Source: Croceivirga sp. (GTDB lineage: Bacteria > Bacteroidota > Bacteroidia > Flavobacteriales > Flavobacteriaceae). From it: DNA of 64,000 nt. The stretch covers positions 62,001 to 126,000 of the forward strand of contig JANQQQ010000033.1 in NCBI GenBank assembly GCA_028284935.1, read 5' to 3'. Within the stretch, counting starts at the first letter, position 1. Each line of letters starts with the position of its first letter. A program made the position numbers and the translations under genes. A model generated the notes under the pieces. That model did no database searches, was not told the origin of the DNA, and saw nothing but the letters and a program-made list of their open reading frames with translations. Shown here in pieces: positions 8,245 to 15,960 of this stretch.

Positions 8245-9102
8245 CTAGACCTTAATTTCGCTTGGACGGAAACCGAACTTTTTATTGAAGGCGTTTGAAA
8301 AAGAACTTAGACTGTCATAGCCCACATGCCAGGCGGCCTCTTGCACTGTGGCCTTTTCCCTTCGTATTAGATCGTGTGCCGTAGTCATCCGTTCATTCTG
8401 AAGGTATTTGAAAACAGGTACTCCAAAGAGTTCTTTAAAGTCTTTTTTTAACCTAAACGTATTGAGTCCAATCTGTCTGGAAAGCTCGGCTAGTGAAGGG
8501 GGTGAGTCGAGATTTTTTGATAAAATTTCCTTGGCCTGAAACAATTTTTCGCGTTCCGTTGTTTTGATGTCCTGTGTCTCCAAGGTGGATAACTGCCAGA
8601 AGAAATGTGACAACAAAGCTGTAATCTGACTGCGGAAAAACATCATTTTGGCCTTGCCTTCGTATTGATTACTAAAAATATTGTTGACGATTTGCTCCAT
8701 TTCGGGCGTCATAAAAAAGCGAGGCCCCTCTACATAGGAATCCGAGGGATTGACCAATTGTTCCAACAGGTCACTAAAAAGCTCTCCCTCCCCATTGGGG
8801 AGGTTCTGCAGATTTTTAGGTGCCGTGGCAATCAAGACGCATTCCAAGGGTTTATTGGGTGATACCGTATGGATACAATCCACAGTGGTATCGGCATAAA
8901 AGGAAATGGCCAGTCCTTTGGTGTTCTCGTACTCATTTTTTTGGCCCCCATTTTGCATATTCAAATGCACATTCCCAGAGCCATAAAAGGCCACCGCAAT
9001 TAGGGGCTCATCAAATTGGCAAGAATCGACAATGACCTTGTCCGAATTGGCCTGTTCCACCAAAACGATAAAATCATTGATATTGATGATGTCACGTACC
9101 AT
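8245..9102 (-). CDS. AraC-family transcriptional regulator
   Basis: A DNA-binding activator. The C-terminal 100 residues hold two helix-turn-helix motifs (LAELSRQIGLNTFRLKKDFK and QEAAWHVGYDSLSSFSNAFN, the latter being the AraC signature). The N-terminal about 180 residues form an effector or dimerisation domain, including YVEGPRFFMTPEMEQIVNN. The start is set at the ATG at 9102 (MVRDIININDF), giving 285 residues. The frame can be extended upstream by 49 codons, but that part is unlike the family. It probably activates the neighbouring operon through the 21-bp repeats. Confidence 0.88.
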   Translation of the reverse strand: MVRDIININDFIVLVEQANSDKVIVDSCQFDEPLIAVAFYGSGNVHLNMQNGGQKNEYENTKGLAISFYADTTVDCIHTVSPNKPLECVLIATAPKNLQNLPNGEGELFSDLLEQLVNPSDSYVEGPRFFMTPEMEQIVNNIFSNQYEGKAKMMFFRSQITALLSHFFWQLSTLETQDIKTTEREKLFQAKEILSKNLDSPPSLAELSRQIGLNTFRLKKDFKELFGVPVFKYLQNERMTTAHDLIRREKATVQEAAWHVGYDSLSSFSNAFNKKFGFRPSEIKV

Positions 9103-9281
9103 GCTGAACAGAAAAGTAATCAAAATTGATTTCGTCGCAAAAGCAGGGAAACATTTTTTGACAATATTTTCCAATAACATAGGAAATATGACCAACAATA
9201 CAGAATTCATAGCAGTAAGCTGAATTTCAACTATCTTGAAATCAGTCAACCCAAAACCTTTTTAATCAATCTTTTATAAAC

Positions 9282-10613
9282 ATGGAACTTCATTCAGGAA
9301 TTCTCGGAAAGCCCATTTTTGCCATCCTGATTTTGGGCATTCTTACCTCGAACTGTACTCCAAAAAAGTTGGACATTAATGACTATCATCCCGATGTATT
9401 GATCGCATGGAACAAAAAAATAATGCAAATCGCCGTGGAAGAAGATGGTCTTTTGACTTTAAAGGGACTACGAACGGCCACCATGATGCATATAGCCGCC
9501 CATGACGTCCTTAATGTGATATCAACCCAATGTGAGGGATACACCTATAAGCGGGAAACCGTACACGCACATCCTATTGGCAGTGCGGCCTTTGCCCTTT
9601 ATGAAGTAGCGTTGAGCCAATATCCCGACCAAAAGAATGGATTTGACCAAGAACTGCAGAACTGGCTGGTTGATTTGGAGGAAATCGAGATTTCATTGGC
9701 CAAAAGACTTGGGGCGGCAAGTGCCAAAGCCATCCTTAACAAAAGGATGGAAGACGCTTGGAATGGAGAAGCTGAGTACACCTGGCACCCTATGGCACCG
9801 GGAGTATATGCCGAATTCAACGAACACAGCGGTACCCCAGAAGGCTTTATTTTTGGTTCAGGTTGGGCCAAGGCCCAACCTTTTGCATTGCCCAGTCAAA
9901 ACCATTTTAGATCGCCACCACCACCAGAAATCAATAGTAATGCCTATACCGCGGCATTTAATGAGGTGAAGCAGGTTGGCGGTCAAAACAGTACCACTCG
10001 TACTGCAGATCAAGCACATCTGGCGATGTGGTGGAAAGACTTTGTGGAGAATTCCCATAATCGATTGGCAAGGCAGCTCATAAAAAAGGAAAATCTCAAC
10101 CTTTGGGAAGCTGCTAGGGCTTTTGCCTTGTTGAACATGACCGTTTATGATGCCTACATCAACGTCTTTGACAATAAATTTCACTACAACCATTGGCGGC
10201 CTTATACGGCGATTCGTTGGGCGGAAAACGATGGCAATCCGGATACCGAAGCCGATACGGAATGGAACAACCTCCACAATCATACCTATGCCTTTCCATC
10301 ATATCCATCAGCCCATGGTACGGCCAGTTCTGCTGCCATGACCGTTTTAGCGGAGACCCTGATGACCGGGGATGATTATGAATTTACCATGGTGACGGAA
10401 GAAGTCGAATCGGCTGGACCTTTCTCTGAGAAAATCAAAATGGATCCCCCGGCCCGAACGTTTTCGAGCTTTTCCCAAGCCGGACTCGAAGCCTCGATGT
10501 CCAGGGTGTATTTGGGCATTCATTTTAGGTATGATTCGGAAGAGGGACATCGATTGGGAACTCAGATTGGGGAATATGTAATTACAAACTACTTAAGACC
10601 TTTGGAACGCTAA
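9282..10613 (+). CDS. Vanadium-dependent haloperoxidase-family lipoprotein (PAP2 superfamily)
   Basis: An exported enzyme of the vanadium haloperoxidase/PAP2 phosphatase superfamily, predicted to oxidise halides with hydrogen peroxide or to cleave phosphate esters. Residues 1-25 form a signal ending in a lipobox-like TSNC, so it is probably a lipoprotein. The three oxyanion-binding motifs are all visible: K299 with HWRPYTAIRW (304-313), YPSAHGTASS (341-350) and SRVYLGIHFRYD (407-418), where His414 would bind vanadate. Length (443) and motif spacing are normal for bacterial members. Haloperoxidase against phosphatase activity cannot be decided by sequence alone. It is divergent from the AraC gene. 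Confidence 0.87.
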   Translation: MELHSGILGKPIFAILILGILTSNCTPKKLDINDYHPDVLIAWNKKIMQIAVEEDGLLTLKGLRTATMMHIAAHDVLNVISTQCEGYTYKRETVHAHPIGSAAFALYEVALSQYPDQKNGFDQELQNWLVDLEEIEISLAKRLGAASAKAILNKRMEDAWNGEAEYTWHPMAPGVYAEFNEHSGTPEGFIFGSGWAKAQPFALPSQNHFRSPPPPEINSNAYTAAFNEVKQVGGQNSTTRTADQAHLAMWWKDFVENSHNRLARQLIKKENLNLWEAARAFALLNMTVYDAYINVFDNKFHYNHWRPYTAIRWAENDGNPDTEADTEWNNLHNHTYAFPSYPSAHGTASSAAMTVLAETLMTGDDYEFTMVTEEVESAGPFSEKIKMDPPARTFSSFSQAGLEASMSRVYLGIHFRYDSEEGHRLGTQIGEYVITNYLRPLER

Positions 10614-10674
10614 TTGGTTCACGATTTGAGATTGTTGTAAAGCTTGGTTATTTTTAGCATTCACAGCGTTCAAA

Positions 10675-11664
10675 ATGACCGAAAACCACTTTGTCTTTGC
10701 AGACCTTTCAACCTATGATTTAGAAACGGCAAAACAGTTCTATTCCCAAATTTTTGATTGGGACTACATAACCGAGGATGGTTCGTATTTCATGGCCACC
10801 CATAGGGAAAAAGAAATCGCCGGAATTTATGAAACCCCGCAGAAGTTCAGGGACATGAACATGCCGTCCTTTTGGATGAGTTATATCCAAGTAGAGAGTG
10901 TAGTGGAGACCACGGCCAAGGCCAAACAACTGGGCGGTATTGTAGAATTTGTTGATGCCGAAAACATCATTGGGGGAATTGCCCTTATTCGAGATCCCTT
11001 AGGAGCAGGATTTACCATTTATGAAGGTGATATTTTGGAACATCGCTATGAAGACGAAACAAATGCCTTGGTTTGGAACGAACTATTCGTCTCGGACTTA
11101 GAAAAAATCAAACCCTTCTATCAGGGTATTTTCAATTGGAAGATTCTTAAAATTGAAGACGGGCGGTACAATATTTTGGACACCCAAGAAAAAACTATTG
11201 GCAACATCAATGTGGTCAGTAATAATATAAAAGGTACCTATGAATATTGGGGAACATTTTTTGCTGTTGAAGATGTGGCCGTTACCAAGAAAGAAGTACT
11301 GAAACATGGAGGTTCCTTCATTTATGAAGACGATAAATTGACCGCACTCGCCGATCCCTTTGGCGCTTTTTTTCATATTATCCCAGCTTGTGGTAAGGTT
11401 TCACCAAAGGGGGCACCTGGGGAATCCGTTCCATGGAGGGCCCTATTAGGTCTGGGTCTTATTCTGGCCTACTTCCTAACGGGATGGTCATGGATTTGGG
11501 GCCTATTTTTTGCTTTTTGGGTGTTTATGGATATTCGCTCGGGGCATACCCATTTATTTGAACCTGTTTCAAAAAAACAAAACCCAGTGCTGTACTGGGT
11601 TATTGTTGTGACTTGGGCGACGCTTGGAGCTATCAGTATCTTATACTACATGGATTCCATTTGA
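10675..11664 (+). CDS. Two-domain VOC (glyoxalase-like) protein with C-terminal membrane helices
   Basis: Two consecutive vicinal-oxygen-chelate domains, about residues 1-123 (FVFADLSTYDLETAKQFYSQ) and 125-245 (WNELFVSDLEKIKPFYQGIF), each with a terminal phenylalanine/aromatic core (DPLGAGFTIYE, DPFGAFFHII). The last about 75 residues contain two or three hydrophobic helices (RALLGLGLILAYFLTG, WVIVVTWATLGAISILYYM). The paired VOC form is common; the membrane tail is not. It could place the enzyme or binding protein on the inner face of the membrane. Substrate unknown. It stands alone downstream of the haloperoxidase. Confidence 0.8.
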   Translation: MTENHFVFADLSTYDLETAKQFYSQIFDWDYITEDGSYFMATHREKEIAGIYETPQKFRDMNMPSFWMSYIQVESVVETTAKAKQLGGIVEFVDAENIIGGIALIRDPLGAGFTIYEGDILEHRYEDETNALVWNELFVSDLEKIKPFYQGIFNWKILKIEDGRYNILDTQEKTIGNINVVSNNIKGTYEYWGTFFAVEDVAVTKKEVLKHGGSFIYEDDKLTALADPFGAFFHIIPACGKVSPKGAPGESVPWRALLGLGLILAYFLTGWSWIWGLFFAFWVFMDIRSGHTHLFEPVSKKQNPVLYWVIVVTWATLGAISILYYMDSI

Positions 11665-11667
11665 TGT

Positions 11668-14088
11668 TTAGAGCTCCACTTCCTTTCTCTGCTTAATATC
11701 CCTTGAAGAAGCACCTGCTTTGATATGGTAACTCCCTTTTTCCAAGGCCCAACTATTGGTTTGCTCGTTCCAATAGCGCAATTCCTTGACCGGAATCTGA
11801 ATGGAAATGCTATCTACGGCTTCAGGCTGTAAAAGTTGTGTTTTGGCAAACGCCCGTAGCTCTTGAACCGGTCGATCAATACTGGAATTTTCCTTTTCAG
11901 CATAAATCTGGACAACCTCTTTGCCAGGCACTTTACCAATATTTTTAACCGTTAGGTTCACGTTCACGGTATCGTTTACTGCAACAACTTCCATATCGCC
12001 ATATTCAAACTCCGAATAACTTAGCCCGTATCCAAAAGGATAAGAGACCTCCATATTTTCCTTATCAAAATGGCGGTACCCTACATAAATACCTTCATCA
12101 TAGTACGTAAAGTCTTCATCACGGACCCACTCAGCTTCTGGCTTTTCCTTGGGTGGAAATATCAGATTTTTCATCATTCCAGTAATGCTCATCATCTGGG
12201 GATCTTTAGGAAAGTTGGCATGTGAAGCATGATCCCCCAAATTTATGGGAAAGGTCATCGGTAGTTTGCCACTGGGATTCACCTTTCCGCTTAAAATATC
12301 CGCTACGGAGTTTCCACCTTCTTGACCTCCCTGCCATGCCAATACAATAGCATCCGATTGACTTTTCCAAGAGGCGGTCTCAATGACCCCACCAATGTTC
12401 AACACCACAACCAATTTCCTACCGGCTGCATGAAAGGCGTCACTGAGCGCAGTAATCATTTCCTGCTCGGTTTGGGTGAGCAGGAAATCATCCTTTTCCT
12501 TACGGTCACCACCCTCACCCGCATTTCTACCCAAAGTAAGAATACCCACATCAGCGCTGGAAACAATAGCTTCCAGTTGGGCTGTTGAGTAGTTCATTTC
12601 AGGTGGGGTAAAAGGATTGAAAACAGCTTCCATTCCCTCCGGTTTTTTGAAGCCTTCAACATTCGCTTCCTTATGTGCCTCAAAAGCTTGTTTGGCCGCT
12701 TTATTGATTTCAAAACCGGCATTGGATAACCCTTGTTCCAATGAAATGGTGTAGGCTTCATTGACATCTCCCGATCCCGTACCACCGGCAATAAACTCAT
12801 ACGAAGTAACGCCCAATAGGGCCACATTTTTAATATTGGTCAATGGCAACACCCCTTCATTTTTTAACAAAACCATCCCTTCAGCTGCAGAATTTCTGGT
12901 GATTTCCGCATGCTTTTCCAAATCAGGGTTCTCCTGGTAGTCATAATCCTGCATTTTCTTGCTCTTGAAAATCAAGGTCAAAATCCTACTGGCGGCACGG
13001 TCAATATCAGCTTCTGAAAGTTCCCCCTTTTCGGCGGCTTCGGTCAAGGCATCCCATTGCCGCTTGGTGCCTGGCTCCAACAAATCATTACCAGCGGCGA
13101 TTTGTGCAGGGGGATTTTGACCCCCAAACCAATCTGTCATGACCAAGCCCTCAAATCCCCATTCATCACGGAGTACCTCCGTCAACAAAAATTTACTTTC
13201 AGAGGTATAGGTGCCATTAACCTTATTGTAGGATGACATGATGGTCCACGGTTGTGAACGCTCTACAATATGTTCAAATCCTTTAAGATAGATTTCCCGA
13301 AGGGCCCTATCGGACACACGGGCGTCATTAAAAAACCGCTCCGTCTCCTGATTGTTGGCCACATAGTGTTTGACCGAAGTACCCACTCCATTACGCTCAA
13401 TACCATTAATAATAGCTGCTCCCATGTATCCGCTCAACAAGGGATCTTCGGAGAAATACTCAAAATTTCGACCGCATAAGGGATGCCTGTGGATATTGGC
13501 ACCGGGTCCCAAAATCACATCAATACCATATTCCAGGGCCTCATTGCCCATGGCATCACCTACTTCATAGATGAGGTCTTCGTTCCAAGAGGATGCCAAA
13601 AGCGTAGCTATCGGAAAGGCGGTACAGTAGTAAGTCCTGTCCTCACCCTCCCTATTGGGCATGATGCGCAATCCTGCCGGTCCATCAGAAAGATACACGG
13701 TGGGTAGGCCCAGCCTTGGTGTAGGCACAATGGTCCCTACGGCTCCAGGAATACCACCCGGTTCACCTTGTCCCATGGCCGAGGCAATGCCCGAACCTTT
13801 GAGTAGGTGGATTTTTTCTTCCAAGGTCATTTGAGAAAGGACATCAGCCACCCTTGCTTCAATAGGTTGGCGATCATCTTCATACACATCAAGACTACCA
13901 TTTCCATTTCTGTCTAAATACGCATACCCCCCTTCCGACAATTCCTTAAAATCAGTTTGTTCAGCATAGTCTTTTTCAAATTTCAAAAAAGTGTTACTGA
14001 AATAACGAAAACCGAAAAAAGCGGTTAGGGCGAGGACCAATACCAACACTCCCAAAATCTTTAGAACGAGGATTATTTTTTTCTTCAT
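11668..14088 (-). CDS. Beta-glucosidase, glycoside hydrolase family 3, membrane-anchored
   Basis: A GH3 enzyme releasing beta-linked sugars from oligosaccharides. The start is the ATG at 14088 (806 residues); a 43-codon upstream extension would run into the divergent gene. A hydrophobic anchor spans residues 5-27. An EF-hand-like loop (DRNGNGSLDVYED, 59-71) suggests calcium binding. The TIM-barrel domain has KHYVANNQE (240-248) and the catalytic nucleophile Asp319 in GLVMTDWFG. The alpha/beta sandwich and fibronectin-III-like domains follow (YPFGYGLSYSEFEYG). It is divergent from a Nudix-type regulator with paired inverted repeats between them, so regulation by sugar is likely. Confidence 0.92.
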   Translation of the reverse strand: MKKKIILVLKILGVLVLVLALTAFFGFRYFSNTFLKFEKDYAEQTDFKELSEGGYAYLDRNGNGSLDVYEDDRQPIEARVADVLSQMTLEEKIHLLKGSGIASAMGQGEPGGIPGAVGTIVPTPRLGLPTVYLSDGPAGLRIMPNREGEDRTYYCTAFPIATLLASSWNEDLIYEVGDAMGNEALEYGIDVILGPGANIHRHPLCGRNFEYFSEDPLLSGYMGAAIINGIERNGVGTSVKHYVANNQETERFFNDARVSDRALREIYLKGFEHIVERSQPWTIMSSYNKVNGTYTSESKFLLTEVLRDEWGFEGLVMTDWFGGQNPPAQIAAGNDLLEPGTKRQWDALTEAAEKGELSEADIDRAASRILTLIFKSKKMQDYDYQENPDLEKHAEITRNSAAEGMVLLKNEGVLPLTNIKNVALLGVTSYEFIAGGTGSGDVNEAYTISLEQGLSNAGFEINKAAKQAFEAHKEANVEGFKKPEGMEAVFNPFTPPEMNYSTAQLEAIVSSADVGILTLGRNAGEGGDRKEKDDFLLTQTEQEMITALSDAFHAAGRKLVVVLNIGGVIETASWKSQSDAIVLAWQGGQEGGNSVADILSGKVNPSGKLPMTFPINLGDHASHANFPKDPQMMSITGMMKNLIFPPKEKPEAEWVRDEDFTYYDEGIYVGYRHFDKENMEVSYPFGYGLSYSEFEYGDMEVVAVNDTVNVNLTVKNIGKVPGKEVVQIYAEKENSSIDRPVQELRAFAKTQLLQPEAVDSISIQIPVKELRYWNEQTNSWALEKGSYHIKAGASSRDIKQRKEVEL

Positions 14089-14098
14089 GATATTGTAA

Positions 14099-14117
14099 TT
14101 GTGTCTTTTCGACACAA
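14099..14117. promoter_or_regulatory. Inverted repeat TTGTGTC-n5-GACACAA, candidate operator
   Basis: A perfect 7-bp palindrome that overlaps the GH3 -7 box and predicted transcription start. A bound regulator here would block transcription. It shares its TTGTG...CACAA arms with the second site at 14131. Confidence 0.65.
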
Positions 14118-14122
14118 ATATA
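14115..14122 (-). promoter_or_regulatory. Candidate -7 box (TATATTTG) of the GH3 gene
   Basis: Read on the minus strand it matches TAnnTTTG, 26 bp before the GH3 start codon. It overlaps the first inverted repeat. Confidence 0.55.
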
Positions 14123-14130
14123 ATTAATAA

Positions 14131-14151
14131 TTTGTGACATAACGCCACAAA
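14131..14151. promoter_or_regulatory. Inverted repeat TTTGTG-n9-CACAAA, second candidate operator
   Basis: A perfect 6-bp palindrome 13 bp before the start codon of the Nudix regulator. Together with the 14099 repeat it gives each divergent gene its own site, as for an autoregulated local regulator. Confidence 0.6.
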
Positions 14152-14164
14152 ATCGTATTTTTGG

Positions 14165-14887
14165 ATGGTGGAGCTAGAAAAAATATTGGAATATGGGAAG
14201 CAAAACTTTTTGCCCAACCTCTCTTTGGATTTAGTTATTATCGGTTATGAAGATGGAAAACTAAAATGCCTTTTACTAAATGTTGCCGATGTATGGGTAT
14301 TACCAGGAGGATATATCAAAATTGACGAATCGGTGGATACAGCGGTACATCGCGTCTTAAGGGAGCGCACGGCACTCGAAAAACCCCATTTTAAGTTTCT
14401 TAGTGTTTTTGGGGATAAAAACAGAAATTTTTCAGAGGAATTCCAAACATATTTTGAACAGCAGGGATTACCGTGGAATGAAGATCATTGGATTGCCCAA
14501 CGTTTTGTGACGTTAGCGTATTACTCCCTAGTGGATATGGCCCAATTACACCCTGAACCAGGGGAATTTGATGATGCTGTGGCATGGTTCGACTTTGACC
14601 AATTGCCCCACATAGGACTTGACCATGATTCCATTATTTCCAAAGCTCGAAATCGACTTAAAGAAGATATCACAAAAGAACAATTGACCTACAATTTGCT
14701 CCCTCCTGAATTCACCATGCCCCAACTGCACCAACTGCATGAAACCATACTTTCCGAACGAGTGGATCGTAGTCGTTTCCAAAAAAAGATGTTGGCTACA
14801 GGTCAGTTTGAACGCTTGCCCAAACTAAAAAAGGAAACTCCGGGCAGTAATCCCTACCAATACCGCTTGAAGTACCAATTGCAATAG
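14165..14887 (+). CDS. NrtR-type Nudix-domain transcriptional regulator
   Basis: A sugar- or nucleotide-responsive regulator rather than a hydrolase. Residues 20-150 form a Nudix fold, and about 160-240 a winged-helix DNA-binding domain (LPPEFTMPQLHQLHETILSE). The Nudix box starts as expected (GGYIKIDE) but then reads RVLRERTAL where catalysis needs REUXEEXGU. The metal-binding glutamates at positions 64 and 68 are Val and Arg, so it should bind a ligand without cleaving it. Bacteroidetes homologues control sugar-use genes. It is divergent from the GH3 gene and two palindromes lie between them. No NAD-salvage gene is nearby. Confidence 0.85.
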   Translation: MVELEKILEYGKQNFLPNLSLDLVIIGYEDGKLKCLLLNVADVWVLPGGYIKIDESVDTAVHRVLRERTALEKPHFKFLSVFGDKNRNFSEEFQTYFEQQGLPWNEDHWIAQRFVTLAYYSLVDMAQLHPEPGEFDDAVAWFDFDQLPHIGLDHDSIISKARNRLKEDITKEQLTYNLLPPEFTMPQLHQLHETILSERVDRSRFQKKMLATGQFERLPKLKKETPGSNPYQYRLKYQLQ

Positions 14888-14957
14888 CTTTCCCGGGAAA
14901 GCTACAACACTTGAACATTGGATTGACTACCTTTAAGACCAATCAATCCATCACTAC

Positions 14958-15497
14958 GTGAAACCTTTGTTTACATTTCTTTGTCTTAGTTTTTGCTTTA
15001 TGTTTTTTTGCTTTTGCCAAGAAGGGGAAAGGAGACTCCACGCCCCGAATGATTGGCGTTTTGAAAAACTGGAGTTCCCCCTCTCCTTTGCACCTAACCT
15101 ACCCCTTACAGGTCACGAGGAAGTCTATTTTTCGCCTGGGTGGAACCGTCCCGAAAGTCAGGAATTTTGGACCTATTCCTTTGCTTGGGTCTTGGAAGAA
15201 CCCTTTGCTATAGGTAAAGAAAATATGGAACAATACCTCAAGGAATACTATGATGGGCTGATGAAAGCCGTTGGTGATTTCGATACCGTGAAGACAACCA
15301 TTTCCCTGAAAAATACGTCTAATGGATATACCGGAAAAGTGGAAACCCTTGACGGCTTCTTTACAAAGGAAACCATCAATCTCAATATTGCCATAGAAAA
15401 ACAATTTGAGGGTGAATTTTGGCTTTTTCGCTTATCACCTAAGGAAATGGAACACCCCGTTTGGAAAGTGCTGAAAACCGTAAAACGAAAACTGTGA
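14958..15497 (+). CDS. Exported protein of unknown function
   Basis: A 179-residue protein starting with GTG, with an N-terminal signal sequence very rich in Phe and Cys (LCLSFCFMFFCFCQ). The signal could end in a lipobox, but the site is unclear. The mature part is about 155 residues with mixed beta content and no family that I recognise (e.g. YFSPGWNRPESQEFWTYSFA). It overlaps the next gene by four bases (GTGA), so the two are translationally coupled. Confidence 0.7.
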   Translation: MKPLFTFLCLSFCFMFFCFCQEGERRLHAPNDWRFEKLEFPLSFAPNLPLTGHEEVYFSPGWNRPESQEFWTYSFAWVLEEPFAIGKENMEQYLKEYYDGLMKAVGDFDTVKTTISLKNTSNGYTGKVETLDGFFTKETINLNIAIEKQFEGEFWLFRLSPKEMEHPVWKVLKTVKRKL

Positions 15498-15889
15498 AAA
15501 ACAAACGTTTAAAATCGCTGGCGTATGGTTCAGGCGCCCTTTTACTATTAATGGCAGCATTACACGGTAGCGGTCTCTTGTTTATTACCGAAAAAGTAAA
15601 TGCTTCCAACCTTTCGGATGGTATTAAGTCTATTTTTCCTGTACTTTTTGTTCTACCTACCATTGAAATGGTGGGCTTGGGTGTGTTGTGTTTTTTGGCG
15701 CCCAAGCAGGACGGTCAAAGGACATATTCGATCTATTACGTTATATTTTTTCTGGTGCTCATCAATGCTTTTCTTGCCCTTTACCTCAAAGCCTGGATTC
15801 CGGCCTTGATATTGGTTGTTCCCTCGATATTGCTATTTACTATCGCATGGCAGCTTAAAAAGCAAGGAGATGCCTTTACCATGAAATAA
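15494..15889 (+). CDS. Small four-helix membrane protein, unknown
   Basis: 131 residues with four hydrophobic helices and a basic N-terminus (KNKRLKSLAYG). The GTG at 15494 overlaps the TGA of the gene before it, which is the usual coupled arrangement. A TTG 33 bp earlier would add 11 polar residues and is less likely. No family is recognised. It probably forms a two-gene envelope unit with the exported protein upstream. Confidence 0.7.
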   Translation: MKNKRLKSLAYGSGALLLLMAALHGSGLLFITEKVNASNLSDGIKSIFPVLFVLPTIEMVGLGVLCFLAPKQDGQRTYSIYYVIFFLVLINAFLALYLKAWIPALILVVPSILLFTIAWQLKKQGDAFTMK

Positions 15890-15960
15890 GTCCCACAAAA
15901 CATCCAATCTTAAGGTCATATTGTTATCTTTAAAGGAGTTCGAACTTTAAACACGTTACC

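Noticed and set aside
9103-9249. Longer N-terminus for the AraC regulator
   Set aside because: The extra 49 residues are hydrophobic and unlike the family; the ATG at 9102 gives the normal 285-residue protein.
14089-14217. Longer N-terminus for the GH3 enzyme
   Set aside because: It would overlap the divergent regulator's start and the operators; MKKKIILVLK at 14088 is a normal anchor start.
14165-14887. NAD-metabolism regulator (true NrtR) role
   Set aside because: No nicotinamide or NAD genes nearby; the divergent gene is a glycosidase, so sugar control is more likely.
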